A stretch of DNA of 64,000 bases from Oasisia sp. SBJ-2009 (GCA_964017155.1 OZ024856.1:8197811-8261810); one strand, 5' to 3'; positions 13,402 through 26,804 are shown, counted from the stretch's first letter. The notes: generated by a model not told the origin, from the sequence alone. A program made the numbers and translations.

Positions 13402-16400
13402 GTGATTTTCGAAATTTCGATAAACACCCCAAAGTGCGCTTGCGCCAATATAAGGGTATTTTCTCTTCTGAAAAATACAACGTACAAATACAGTTCGTTA
13501 GTTTTATGGATCGTCATCGGTTCCCGAACTAGAAATCGACTACAACTTGTCGAGCTTCCAAAATGGTGCCTATATTTCGGAAATTACGCTAATCACCCTC
13601 AAAGTGCGCTTACGCCAATGCAAAGTTATTTTCACATCTGAAACCTACAATGTACCACTACTATTCGTGACCTTTGTGGATTCGCGTGGTTCCCAGGGCG
13701 AAGAGTCATGTACAAGTGGTCGTGCTTCGATACGCGTACCTATTTTTTCGGAAATTACGTTAAACTCCCTTAAATGCGTTCGCGCCAAATTAACGGTATT
13801 ATCTCATCGGAAAACTACATCGTAGTACGACTATATTAAGATACTTTTTTTGGATTTGTATAGTCCAGGCAACGAGGAATAAAGTGCACGGGGTTGAATT
13901 TCGATACTAATAGATAGTGATTTTCGAAATTTCGATAAACACCCCAAAGTGCGCTTGCGCCAATATAAGGGTATTTTCTCTTCTGAAAAATGCAACGTAC
14001 AAATACAGTTCGTTAGTTTTATGGATCGTCATCGGTTCCCGGACTAGAAATCAACTACAACTTGTCGAGCTTCCAAAATGGTGCCTATATTTCGGAAATT
14101 ACGCTAATCACCCTCAAAGTGCGCTTACGCCAATGCAAAGTAATTTTCACATCTGAAACCTACAATGTACCACTACTCTTCGTGACATATGTGGATTCGC
14201 ATGATTCCCAGAACGAAGAGTCAAGTACAAGTGGGCGTGCTTCGATACGCGTACCTATTTTTTCGGAAATTACTGTAAACTCGCTTAAATGCGTTCGCGC
14301 CAAAACAACGGTATTGTCTCATTGGAAAACTACATCGTAGTACGACTATATTAAGATACTTTTTTTGGATTTGTATAGTCCAGACAACGAGGAATAAAGT
14401 GCACGGGGTTGAATTTCGATACTAATAGATAGTGATTTTCGAAATTTCGATAAACACCCCAAAGTGCGCTTGCGCCAATATAAGGGTATTTTCTCTTCTG
14501 AAAAATACAACGTACAAATACAGTTCGTTAGTTTTATGGATCGTCATCGGTTCCCGAACTAGAAATCGACTACAACTTGTCGAGCTTCCAAAATGGTGCC
14601 TATATTTCGGAAATTACGCTAATCACCCTCAAAGTGCGCTTACGCCAATGCAAAGTTATTTTCACATCTGAAACCTACAATGTACCACTACTCTTCGTGA
14701 CATGTGTGGATTCGCATGATTCCCAGAACGAAGAGTCAAGTACAAGTGGGCGTGCTTCGATACTCGTACCTATTTTTTCCGAAATTACTGTAAACTCGCT
14801 TAAATGCGTTCGCGCCAAAACAACGGTATTGTCTCATCGGAAAACTACAACGTAGTACCACTATAATTAGATACTTTTTTTTTGGATTTCCACAGGCCAG
14901 ACAACGAGGAATAAAGTACAAGTGGTTGAATTTCGATACTAATAGATAGTGGCTTTGGAAATTGCGAGAAACACCCCAAAATGCGTTTACGCCAATATAA
15001 GTGTATTTTCTCTTATGAAAAATACAACTTACCAATACAGTTCGTTAGTTTTATGGATCGTCATCGGTTCCCGGACTAGAAATCAATTACAACTTGTCGA
15101 GCTTCCAAAATGGTGCCTATATTTCGGAAATTACGCTAATCACCCTCAAAGTTCGCTTACGCCAATGCAAAATAATTTTCACATCTGAAACCTACAATGT
15201 ACCACTACTATTCGTGACCTTTGTGGATTCGCGTGGTTCCCAGGGCGAAGAGTCATGTACAAGTGGTCGTGCTTCGATACTCGTACCTATTTTTTCGGAA
15301 ATTACTGTAAACTCGCTTAAATGCGTTCGCGCCAAAATAACGGTATTGTCTGATCGGAAAACTACAACGTAGTACCACTGTAATTATATACTTTTTTTTG
15401 GATTTGCATAGGCCAGACAACAAGGAATAAAGTACAAGTGGTTGAATTTCGATACTAATAGATAGTGGCTTTGGAAATTGCGAGAAACACCCCAAAATGC
15501 GCTTACGCCAATATAAGGGTATTTTCTCTTCTGAAAAATACAACGTACAAATAGAGTTCGTTAGTTTTATGGATCGTCATCGGTTCCCGGACTAGAAATC
15601 AACTACAACTTGTCGAGCTTCTAAAATGGTGCCTATATTTCGGAAATTACGCTAATCACCCTCAAAGTGCGCTTACGCCAATGCAAAGTAATTTTCACAT
15701 CTGAAACCTACAATGTTCCACTACTATTCCTGACATTTGTGGATTCGCATGGTTCCCAGGGCGAAGAGTCATGTACAAGTGGTCGTGCTTCGATACGCGT
15801 ACCTATTTTTTCGGAAATTACGTTAAACTCCCTTAAATGCGTTCGCGCCAAATTAACGGTATTATCTCATCGGAAAACTACATCGTAGTACGACTATATT
15901 AAGATACTTTTTTTGGATTTGTATAGTCCAGACAACGAGGAATAAAGTGCACGGGGTTGAATTTCGATACTAATAGATAGTGATTTTCGAAATGTCGATA
16001 AACACCCCAAAGTGCGCTTCCGCCAATATAAGGGTATTTTCTCTTCTGAAAAATACAACGTACAAATACAGTTCGTTAGTTTTATGGATCGTCATCGGTT
16101 CCCGAACTAGAAATCGACTACAACTTGTCGAGCTTCCAAAATGGTGCCTATATTTCGGAAATTACGCTAATCACCCTCAAAGTGCGCTTACGCCAATGCA
16201 AAGTTATTTTCACATCTGAAACCTACAATGTACCACTACACTTCGTGACATGTGTGGATTCGCATGATTCCCAGAACGAAGAGTCAAGTACAAGTGGGCG
16301 TGCTTCGATACTCGTACCTATTTTTTCCGAAATTACTGTAAACTCGCTTAAATGCGTTCGCGCCAAAACAACGGTATTGTCTCATCGGAAAACTACAACG

Positions 16401-17011
16401 TAGTACCACTATAATTAGATACTTTTTTTTTGGATTTGCACAGGCCAGACAACGAGGAATAAAGTACAAGTGGTTGAATTTCGATACTAATAGATAGTGG
16501 CTTTGGAAATTGCGAGAAACACCCCAAAATGCGCTTCCGCCAATATAAGGGTATTTTCTCTTCTGAAAAATACAACGTACCAATACAGTTCGTTAGTTTT
16601 ATGGATCGTCATCGGTTCCCGGACTAGAAATCAATTACAACTTGTCGAGCTTCCAAAATGGTGCCTATATTTCGGAAATTACGCTAATCACCCTCAAAGT
16701 TCGCTTACGCCAATGCAAAATTATTTTCACATCTGAAACCTACAATGTACCACTACTATTCGTGACCTTTGTGGATTCGCATGGTTCCCAGGGCGCAGAG
16801 TCAAGTACAAGTGGTCCTGCTTCGATACGCGTACCTATTTTTTCGGAAATTACGTTAAACTCCCTTAAATGCGTTCGCGCCAAATGAACGGTATTATCTC
16901 ATCGGAAAACTACATCGTAGTACGACTATATTAAGATACTTTTTTTGGATTTGTATAGTCCAGACAACGAGGAATAAAGTGCACGGGGTTGAATTTCGAT
17001 ACTAATAGATA
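13402..17011 (+). repeat. Units 27-33: copy 2 of the seven-unit (3,610-bp) tandem duplication
   Basis: Unit starts 13402, 13917, 14432, 14949, 15465, 15980 and 16497, with the same class order as units 20-26. Distinctive shared variants are gtgtattttctcttatgaaa (units 23 and 30), ctattcctgacatttg (24 and 31), cgaaatgtcgata (25 and 32) and gggcgcagagtc (26 and 33). Similarity at this offset ends before 17,131, where unit 34 reads cggtccccaactag. Confidence 0.92.
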
Positions 17012-18041
17012 GTGATTTTCGAAATTTCGATAAACACCCCAAAGTGCGCTTGCGCCAATATAAGGGTATTTTCTCTTCTGAAAAATACAACGTACAAATA
17101 CAGTTCGTTAGTTTTATGGATCGTCATCGGTCCCCAACTAGAAATCGACTACAACCTGTCGAGCTTCCAAAATGGTGCCTATATTTCGGAAATTACGCTA
17201 ATCACCCTCAAAGTGCGCTTACGCCAATGCAAAGTTATTTTCACATCTGAAACCTACAATGTACCACTACTCTTCGTGACATGTGTGGATTCGCATGATT
17301 CCCAGAACGAAGAGTCAAGTACAAGTGGGCGTGCTTCGATACTCGTACCTATTTTTTCCGAAATTACTGTAAACTCGCTTAAATGCGTTCGCGCCAAAAC
17401 AACGGTATTGTCTCATCGGAAAACTACAACATAGTACCACTATAATTAGATACTTTTTTTTGGATTTGCACAGGCCAGACAACGAGGAATAAAGTACAAG
17501 TGGTTGAATTTTGATACTAATAGATAGTGGCTTTGGAAATTGCGAGAAACACCCCAAAATGCGCTTACGCCAATATAAGGGTATTTTCTCTTCTGAAAAA
17601 TACAACGTACCAATACAGTTCGTTAGTTTTATGGATCGTCATCGGTTCCCGGACTAGAAATCAATTACAACTTGTCGAGCTTCCAAAATGGTGCCTATAT
17701 TTCGGAAATTACGCTAATCACCCTCAAAGTGCGCCTACGCCAATGCAAAGTAATTTTCACATCTGAAACCTACAATGTTCCACTACTATTCGTGACATTT
17801 GTGGATTCGCATGGTTCCCAGGGCGAAGAGTCATGTACAAGTGGTCCTGCTTCGATACGCGTACCTATTTTTTCGGAAATTACGTTAAACTCCCTTAAAT
17901 GCGTTCGCGCCAAATTAACGGTATTATCTCATCGGAAAACTACATCGTAGTACGACTATATTAAGATACTTTTTTTGGATTTGTATAGTCCAGGCAACGA
18001 GGAATAAAGTGCACGGGGTTGAATTTCGATACTAATAGATA
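17012..18041 (+). repeat. Units 34-35 (FaT, GbS)
   Basis: Unit starts 17012 and 17527. Unit 34 has the patch cggtccccaactag plus acctgtcgag, with a net one-base loss, shared only with unit 46 at 23.3 kb. The loss fuses two normally separate reading frames into a 140-codon frame, which is incidental. Unit 35 carries gcgcctacgcca, linking it to unit 11. Confidence 0.92.
17166..18036 (+). repeat. Right copy of the dispersed duplication (offset 12,376 bp)
   Basis: Partner of about 4,790-5,660. It shares acaacatagtacc, gaattttgatactaatag and gcgcctacgcca. This copy has cggtcctgcttcg where the left one has cggtcgtgcttcg-like sequence, and it lacks the extra T in subunit 3. Confidence 0.8.
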
Positions 18042-20619
18042 GTGATTTTCGAAATTTCGATAAACACCCCAAAGTGCGTTTGCGCCAATATAAGGGTATT
18101 TTCTCTTCTGAAAAATACAACGTACAAATACAGTTCGTTAGTTTTATGGATCGTCATCGGTTCCCGAACTAGAAATCGACTACAACTTGTCGAGCTTCCA
18201 AAATGGTGCCTATATTTCGGAAATTACGCTAATCACCCTCAAAGTGCGCTTACGCCAATGCAAAGTTATTTTCACATCTGAAACCTACAATGTACCACTA
18301 CTCTTCGTGACATGTGTGGATTCGCATGATTCCCAGAACGAAGAGTCAAGTACAAGTGGGCGTGCTTCGATACTCGTACCTATTTTTTCCGAAATTACTG
18401 TAAACTCGCTTAAATGCGTTCGCGCCAAAACAACGGTATTGTCTCATCGGAAAACTACATCGTAGTACGACTATATTAAGATTTTTTTTTTGGATTTGTA
18501 GAGTCCAGACAACGAGGAATAAAGTGCACGGGGTTGAATTTCGATACTAATAGATAGTGATTTTCGAAATTTCGATAAACACCCCAAAGTGCGTTTGCGC
18601 CAATATAAGGGTATTTTCTCTTCTGAAAAATACAACGTACAAATACAGTTCGTTAGTTTTATGGATCGTCATCGGTTCCCGAACTAGAAATCGACTACAA
18701 CTTGTCGAGCTTCCAAAATGGTGCCTATATTTCGGAAATTACGCTAATCACCCTCAAAGTGCGCTTACGCCAATGCAAAGTTATTTTCACATCTGAAACC
18801 TACAATGTACCACTACTATTCGTGACCTTTGTGGATTCGCATGGTTCCCAGGGCGAAGAGTCATGTACAAGTGGTCGTGCTTCGATACGCGTACCTATTT
18901 TTTCGGAAATTACGTTAAACTCCCTTAAATGCGTTCGCGCCAAATTAACGGTATTATCTCATCGGAAAACTACATCGTAGTACGACTATATTAAGATACT
19001 TTTTTTGGATTTGTATAGTCCAGGCAACGAGGAATAAAGTGCACGGGGTTGAATTTCGATACTAATAGATAGTGATTTTCGAAATTTCGATAAACACCCC
19101 AAAGTGCGCTTGCGCCAATATAAGGGTATTTTCTCTTCTGAAAAATACAACGTACAAATACAGTTCGTTAGTTTTATGGATCGTCATCGGTTCCCGAACT
19201 AGAAATCGACTACAACTTGTCGAGCTTCCAAAATGGTGCCTATATTTCGGAAATTACGCTAATCACCCTCAAAGTGCGCTTACGCCAATGCAAAGTTATT
19301 TTCACATCTGAAACCTACAATGTACCACTACTCTTCGTGACATGTGTGGATTCGCATGATTCCCAGAACGAAGAGTCAAGTACAAGTGGGCGTGCTTCGA
19401 TACTCGTACCTATTTTTTCCGAAATTACTGTAAACTCGCTTAAATGCGTTCGCGCCAAAACAACGGTATTGTCTCATCGGAAAACTACAACGTAGTACCA
19501 CTATAATTAGATACTTTTTTTTTTGATTTGCACAGGCCAGACAACGAGGAATAAAGTACAAGTGGTTGAATTTCGATACTAATAGATAGTGGCTTTGGAA
19601 ATTGCGAGAAACACCCCAAAATGCGCTTACGCCGATATAAGGGTATTTTCTCTTCTGAAAAATACAACTTACCAATACAGTTCGTTAGTTTTATGGATCG
19701 TCATCGGTTCCCGGACTAGAAATCAATTACAACTTGTCGAGCTTCCAAAATGGTGCCTATATTTCGGAAATTACGCTAATCACCCTCAAAGTTCGCTTAC
19801 GCCAATGCAAAATTATTTTCACATCTGAAACCTACAATGTACCACTACTATTCGTGACCTTTGTGGATTCGCATGGTTCCCAAGGCGAAGAGTCATGTAC
19901 AAGTGGTCGTGCTTCGATAGGCGTACCTATTTTTTCGGAAATTACGTTAAACTCCCTTAAATGCGTTCGCGCCAAATTAACGGTATTATCTCATCGGAAA
20001 ACTACATCGTAGTACGACTATATTAAGATACTTTTTTTGGATTTGTATAGTCCAGACAACGACGAATAAAGAACACGGGGTTGAATTTCGATACTAATAG
20101 ATGGTGATTTTCGAAATTGCGATAAACACCCCAAAGTGCGCTTGCCCCAATATAAGGGTATTTTCTCTTCTGAAAAATACAACGTACAAATACAGTTCGT
20201 TAGTTTTATGGATCGTAATCGGTTCCCGAACTAGAAATCGACTACAACTTGTCGATCTTCCAAAATGGTGCCTATATTTCGGAAATTACGCTAATCACCC
20301 TCAAAGTGCGCTTACGCCAAAGCAAAGTTATTTTCACATCTGAAATCTACAATGTACCACTAATCTTCGTGACATGTGTGGATTGGCATGATTCCCAGAA
20401 CGAAGAGTCAAGAACAAGTGGGCGTGCTTCGATACTCGTACCTATTTTTTTGGAAATTACTGTAAACTCGCTTAAATGCGTTCGCGCCAAAATAACGGTA
20501 TTGTCTCATCGGAAAACTACAACGTAGTACCACTATAATTATATACTTTTTTTTGGATTTGCTTAGGCCAGACAACAAGGAATAAAGTACAAGTGGTTGA
20601 ATTTCGATACTAGTAGATA
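18042..20619 (+). repeat. Units 36-40 (FaS, FbS, FaT, GbS, VaT)
   Basis: Unit starts 18042, 18557, 19072, 19589 and 20104. Units 36 and 37 are recombinants (a body with S tail; F start with b body). Unit 36 has a damaged tail, gattttttttttgg, and gtagagtccag. Units 37-40 correspond to units 14-17. Private changes include gccgatataag in unit 39 and gcttgccccaat, gattggcatg and agaacaagtg in unit 40. Confidence 0.92.
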
Positions 20620-20809
20620 GTGGCTTTGGAAATTGCGAGAAACACCCCAAAATGCGCTTACGCCAATATAAGGGTATTTTCTCTTCTGAAAAATGCAACG
20701 TACAAATACAGTTCGTTAGTTTTATGGATCGTCATCGGTTCCCGGACTAGAAATCAACTACAACTTGTCGAGCTTCCAAAATGGTGCCTATATTTCGGAA
20801 ATTACGCTA
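18557..20809 (+). repeat. Right copy of the 11,859-bp-offset duplication
   Basis: Partner of 6,698 to about 8,950. At its right edge the correspondence shifts: from about 20.7 kb onward the best partner lies at an offset of 10,313 bp instead. The change of 1,546 bp equals exactly three units, so relative to this copy the left region has three extra units (roughly 8.9-10.4 kb), or this copy lost three. Confidence 0.85.
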
Positions 20810-23713
20810 ATCACCCTCAAAGTGCGCTTACGCCAATGCAAAGTAATTTTCACATCTGAAACCTACAATGTACCACTACTCTTCGTGACATATGTGGATT
20901 CGCATGATTCCCAGAACGAAGAGTCAAGTACAAGTGGGCGTGCTTCGATACGCGTACCTATTTTTTCGGAAATTACTGTAAACTCGCTTAAATGCGTTCG
21001 CGCCGAAACAACGGTATTGTCTCATTGGAAAACTACATCGTAGTACGACTATATTAAGATACTTTTTTTGGATTTGTATAGTCCAGACAACGAGGAATAA
21101 AGTGCACGGGGTTGAATTTCGATACTAATAGATAGTGATTTTCGAAATTTCGATAAACACCCCAAAGTGCGCTTGCGCCAATATAAGGGTATTTTCTCTT
21201 CTGAAAAATACAACGTACAAATACAGTTCGTTAGTTTTATGGATCGTCATCGGTTCCCGAACTAGAAATCGACTACAACTTGTCGAGCTTCCAAAATGGT
21301 GCCTATATTTCGGAAATTACGCTAATCACCCTCAAAGTGCGCTTACGCCAATGCAAAGTTATTTTCACATCTGAAACCTACAATGTACCACTACTCTTCG
21401 TGACATGTGTGGATTCGCATGATTCCCAGAACGAAGAGTCAAGTACAAGTGGGCGTGCTTCGATACTCGTACCTATTTTTTCCGAAATTACTGTAAACTC
21501 GCTTAAATGCGTTCGCGCCAAAACAACGGTATTGTCTCATCGGAAAACTACAACGTAGTACCACTATAATTAGATACTTTTTTTTGGATTTGCACAGGCC
21601 AGACAACGAGGAATAAAGTACAAGTGGTTGAATTTCGATACTAATAGATAGTGGCTTTGGAAATTGCGAGAAACACCCCAAAATGCGTTTACGCCAATAT
21701 AAGTGTATTTTCTCTTATGAAAAATACAACTTACCAATACAGTTCGTTAGTTTTATGGATCGTCATCGGTTCCCGGACTAGAAATCAATTACAACTTGTC
21801 GAGCTTCCAAAATGGTGCCTATATTTCGGAAATTACGCTAATCACCCTCAAAGTTCGCTTACGCCAATGCAAAATAATTTTCACATCTGAAACCTACAAT
21901 GTACCACTACTATTCGTGACCTTTGTGGATTCGCGTGGTTCCCAGGGCGAAGAGTCATGTACAAGTGGTCGTGCTTCGATACTCGTACCTATTTTTTCGG
22001 AAATTACTGTAAACTCGCTTAAATGCGTTCGCGCCAAAATAACGGTATTGTCTGATCGGAAACCTACAACGTAGTACCACTATAATTATATACTTTTTTT
22101 TGGATTTGCATAGGCCAGACAACAAGGAATAAAGTACAAGTGGTTGAATTTCGATACTAATAGATAGTGGCTTTGGAAATTGCGAGAAACACCCCAAAAT
22201 GCGCTTACGCCAATATAAGGGTATTTTCTCTTCTGAAAAATACAACGTACAAATAGAGTTCGTTAGTTTTATGGATCGTCATCGGTTCCCGGACTAGAAA
22301 TCAACTACAACTTGTCGAGCTTCTAAAATGGTGCCTATATTTCGGAAATTACGCTAATCACCCTCAAAGTGCGCTTACGCCAATGCAAAGTAATTTTCAC
22401 ATCTGAAACCTACAATGTTCCACTACTATTCGTGACATTTGTGGATTCGCATGGTTCCCAGGGCGAAGAGTCATGTACAAGTGGTCGTGCTTCGATACGC
22501 GTACCTATTTTTTCGGAAATTACGTTAAACTCCCTTAAATGCGTTCGCGCCAAATTAACGGTATTATCTCATCGGAAAACTACATCGTAGTACGACTATA
22601 TTAAGATACTTTTTTTGGATTTGTATAGTCCAGACAACGAGGAATAAAGTGCACGGGGTTGAATTTCGATACTAATAGATAGTGATTTTCGAAATGTCGA
22701 TAAACACCCCAAAGTGCGCTTCCGCCAATATAAGGGTATTTTCTCTTCTGAAAAATACAACGTACAAATACAGTTCGTTAGTTTTATGGATCGTCATCGG
22801 TTCCCGAACTAGAAATCGACTACAACTTGTCGAGCTTCCAAAATGGTGCCTATATTTCGGAAATTACGCTAATCACCCTCAAAGTGCGCTTACGCCAATG
22901 CAAAGTTATTTTCACATCTGAAACCTACAATGTACCACTACTCTTCGTGACATGTGTGGGTTCGCATGATTCCCAGAACGAAGAGTCAAGTACAAGTGGG
23001 CGTGCTTCGATACTCGTACCTATTTTTTCCGAAATTAATGTAAACTCGCTTAAATGCGTTCGCGCCAAAACAACGGTATTGTCTCATCGGAAAACTACAA
23101 CGTAGTACCACTATAATTAGATACTTTTTTTTTGGATTTGCACAGGCCAGACAACGAGGAATAAAGTACAAGTGGTTGAATTTCGATACTAATAGATAGT
23201 GGCTTTGGAAATTGCGAGAAACACCCCAAAATGCGCTTCCGCCAATATAAGGGTATTTTCTCTTCTGAAAAATACAACGTACAAATACAGTTCGTTAGTT
23301 TTATGGATCGTCATCGGTCCCCAACTAGAAATCGACTACAACCTGTCGAGCTTCCAAAATGGTGCCTATATTTCGGAAATTACGCTAATCACCCTCAAAG
23401 TGCGCTTACGCCAATGCAAAGTTATTTTCACATCTGAAACCTACAATGTACCACTACTCTTCGTGACATGTGTGGATTCGCATGATTCCCAGAACGAAGA
23501 GTCAAGTACAAGTGGGCGTGCTTCGATACTCGTACCTATTTTTTCGGAAATTACTGTAAACTCGCTTAAATGCGTTCGCGCCAAAATAACGGTATTGCCT
23601 CATCGGAAAACTACAATGTAGTACCACTATAATTATATACTTTTTTTTGGATTTGCATAGGCCAGACAACAAGGAATAAAGTACAAGTGGTTGAATTTCG
23701 ATATTAATAGATA
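20620..23713 (+). repeat. Units 41-46: third, diverged copy of the seven-unit block
   Basis: Unit starts 20620, 21135, 21651, 22167, 22682 and 23199; classes GaS, FaT, G(b/a)T, GbS, FaT and GaM. Units 41-45 match units 21-25 (and 28-32) at an offset of 10,313 bp, sharing ctcattggaaaac, gtgtattttctcttatgaaa, the internal b-to-a switch and cgaaatgtcgata. Unit 46 carries the cggtccccaactag patch also found in unit 34. Private changes include cgccgaaacaac in 41, ggaaacctacaacg in 43 and gtgtgggttcgc in 45. Confidence 0.9.
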
Positions 23714-24228
23714 GTGGCTTTGGAAATTGCGAGAAACACCCCAAAATGCGCTTACGCCAATATAAGGGTATTTTCTCTTCTGAAAAATACAACGTACAAA
23801 TACAGTTCGTTAGTTTTATGGATCGTCATCGGTTCCCGGACTAGAAATCAACTACAACTTGTCGAGCTTCCAAAATGGTGCCTATATTTCGGAAATTACG
23901 CTAATCACCCTCAAAGTGCGCTTACGCCAATGCAAAGTAATTTTCACATCTGACACCTACAATGTACCACTACTATTCGTGACATTTGTGGATTCGCATG
24001 GTTCCCAGGGCGAAGAGTCATGTACAAGTGGGCGTGCTTCGATACGCGTACCTATTTTTTTGGAAATTACGTTAAACTCCCTTAAATGCGTTCGCGCCAA
24101 ATTAACGGTATTATCTCATCGGAAAACTACATCGTAGTACGACTATATTAAGATACTTTTTTTGGATTTGTATAGTCCAGACAACGAGGAATAAAGTGCA
24201 CGGGGTTGAATTTCGATACTAATAGATA
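23714..24228 (+). repeat. Unit 47 (GbS)
   Basis: A single G-b-S unit with gacacctacaatg (instead of gaaacctacaatg) and the ttttttt variant before ggaaattacg. The same pair occurs in unit 13 and in the H units at 33,507, 46,913 and 56,710, so this looks like a relative of the H progenitor. Confidence 0.9.
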
Positions 24229-25258
24229 GTGATTTTCGAAATTTCGATAAACACCCCAAAGTGCGCTTGCGCCAATATAAGGGTATTTTCTCTTCTGAAA
24301 AATACAACGTACAAATACAGTTCGTTAGTTTTATGGATCGTCATCGGTTCCCGAACTAGAAATCGACTACAACTTGTCGAGCTTCCAAAATGGTGCCTAT
24401 ATTTCGGAAATTACGCTAATCACCCTCAAAGTGCGCTTACGCCAATGCAAAGTTATTTTCACATCTAAAACCTACAATGTACCACTACTCTTCGTGACAT
24501 GTGTGGATTCGCATGATTCCCAGAACGAAGAGTCAAGTACAAGTGGGCGTGCATCGATACTCGTACCTATTTTTTCCGAAATTACTGTAAACTCGCTTAA
24601 ATGCGTTCGCGCCAAAACAACGGTATTGTCTCATCGGAAAACTACATCGTAGTACGACTATATTAAGATACTTTTTTTTGGATTTGTATAGTCCAGACAA
24701 CGAGGAATAAAGTGCACGGGGTTGAATTTCGATACTAATAGATAGTGATTTTCGAAATTTCGATAAACACCCCAAAATGCGCTTATGCCAATATAAGGGT
24801 ATTTTCTCTTCTGAAAAATACAACTTACCAATACAGTTCGTTAGTTTTATGGATCGTCATCGGTTCCCGGACTAGAAATCAATTACAATTTGTCGAGCTT
24901 CCAAAATGGTGCCTATATTTCGGAAATTACGCTAATCACCCTCAAAGTTCGCTTACGCCAATGCAAAATTATTTTCACATCTGAAACCTACAATGTACCA
25001 CTACTATTCGTGACCTTTGTGGATTCGCATGGTTCCCAGGGCGAAGAGTCATGTACAAGTGGTCGTGTTCGATACGCGTACCTATTTTTTCGGAAATTAC
25101 GTTAAACTCCCTTAAATGCGTTCGCGCCAAATTAACGGTATTATCTCATCGGAAAACTACATCGTAGTACGACTATATTAAGATACTTTTTTTGGATTTG
25201 TATAGTCCAGACAACGAGGAATAAAGTGCACGGGGTTGAATTTCGATACTAATAGATA
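24229..25258 (+). repeat. Units 48-49: copy 1 of a two-unit (1,030-bp) tandem duplication
   Basis: Unit starts 24229 and 24745; classes FaS and FbS. Shared with the next copy are cacatctaaaacc, gtgcatcgata and a one-base deletion giving ggtcgtgttcgat, which cuts the second unit to 514 bp. Unit 49 opens as F but continues with G-type subunit 1 (aaaatgcgctt, acttaccaat), a crossover inside subunit 1. Differences from copy 2: gcttatgcca and acaatttgtcg here. Confidence 0.93.
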
Positions 25259-26288
25259 GTGATTTTCGAAATTTCGATAAACACCCCAAAGTGCGCTTGC
25301 GCCAATATAAGGGTATTTTCTCTTCTGAAAAATACAACGTACAAATACAGTTCGTTAGTTTTATGGATCGTCATCGGTTCCCGAACTAGAAATCGACTAC
25401 AACTTGTCGAGCTTCCAAAATGGTGCCTATATTTCGGAAATTACGCTAATCACCCTCAAAGTGCGCTTACGCCAATGCAAAGTTATTTTCACATCTAAAA
25501 CCTACAATGTACCACTACTCTTCGTGACATGTGTGGATTCGCATGATTCCCAGAACGAAGAGTCAAGTACAAGTGGGCGTGCATCGATACTCGTACCTAT
25601 TTTTTCCGAAATTACTGTAAACTCGCTTAAATGCGTTCGCGCCAAAACAACGGTATTGTCTCATCGGAAAACTACATCGTAGTACGACTATATTAAGATA
25701 CTTTTTTTTGGATTTGTATAGTCCAGACAACGAGGAATAAAGTGCACGGGGTTGAATTTCGATACTAATAGATAGTGATTTTCGAAATTTCGATAAACAC
25801 CCCAAAATGCGCTTACGCCAATATAAGGGTATTTTCTCTTCTGAAAAATACAACTTACCAATACAGTTCGTTAGTTTTATGGATCGTCATCGGTTCCCGG
25901 ACTAGAAATCAATTACAACTTGTCGAGCTTCCAAAATGGTGCCTATATTTCGGAAATTACGCTAATCACCCTCAAAGTTCGCTTACGCCAATGCAAAATT
26001 ATTTTCACATCTGAAACCTACAATGTACCACTACTATTCGTGACCTTTGTGGATTCGCATGGTTCCCAGGGCGAAGAGTCATGTACAAGTGGTCGTGTTC
26101 GATACGCGTACCTATTTTTTCGGAAATTACGTTAAACTCCCTTAAATGCGTTCGCGCCAAATTAACGGTATTATCTCATCGGAAAACTACATCGTAGTAC
26201 GACTATATTAAGATACTTTTTTTGGATTTGTATAGTCCAGACAACGAGGAATAAAGTGCACGGGGTTGAATTTCGATACTAATAGATA
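25259..26288 (+). repeat. Units 50-51: copy 2 of the two-unit (1,030-bp) tandem duplication
   Basis: Unit starts 25259 and 25775. I noticed only two substitutions from copy 1 across 1,030 bp. It retains the diagnostic one-base deletion at about 26,098. Confidence 0.93.
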
Positions 26289-26804
26289 GTGATTTTCGAA
26301 ATTTCGATAAACACCCCAAAGTGGGCTTGCGCCAATATAAGGGTATTTTCTCTTCTGAAAAATACAACGTACAAATACAGTTCGTTAGTTTTATGGATCG
26401 TCATCGGTTCCCGAACTAGAAATCGACTACAACTTGTCGAGCTTCCAAAATGGTGCCTATATTTCGGAAATTACGCTAATCACCCTCAAAGTGCGCTTAC
26501 GCCAAAGCAAAGTTATTTTCACATCTGAAACCTACAATGTACCACTAATCTTCGTGACATGTGTGGATTCGCATGATTCCCAGAACGAAGAGTCAAGTAC
26601 AAGTGGGCGTGCTTCGATACTCGTACCTATTTTTTCGGAAATTACTGTAAACTCGCTTAAATGCGTTCGCGCCAAAATAACGGTATTGTCTCATCGGAAA
26701 ACTACAACGTAGTACCACTATAATTATATACTTTTTTTTGGATTTGCATAGGCCAGACAACAAGGAATAAAGTACAAGTGGTTGAATTTCGATACTAATA
26801 GATA
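26289..26804 (+). repeat. Unit 52: first E-type unit (FaT)
   Basis: It has aaagtgggcttgcgcc and gccaaagcaaag with ctaatcttcgtg. These markers define the E class found later at 34,026, 39,181, 47,432, 52,587 and 57,229. From here rightwards a and b bodies alternate almost without exception. Confidence 0.92.

Noticed and set aside
17012..17434. A 140-codon frame, the longest in the window (again at 23,199)
   Set aside because: It arises from a one-base loss in the cggtccccaactag patch that fuses two incidental frames. Both cases are the same patch.
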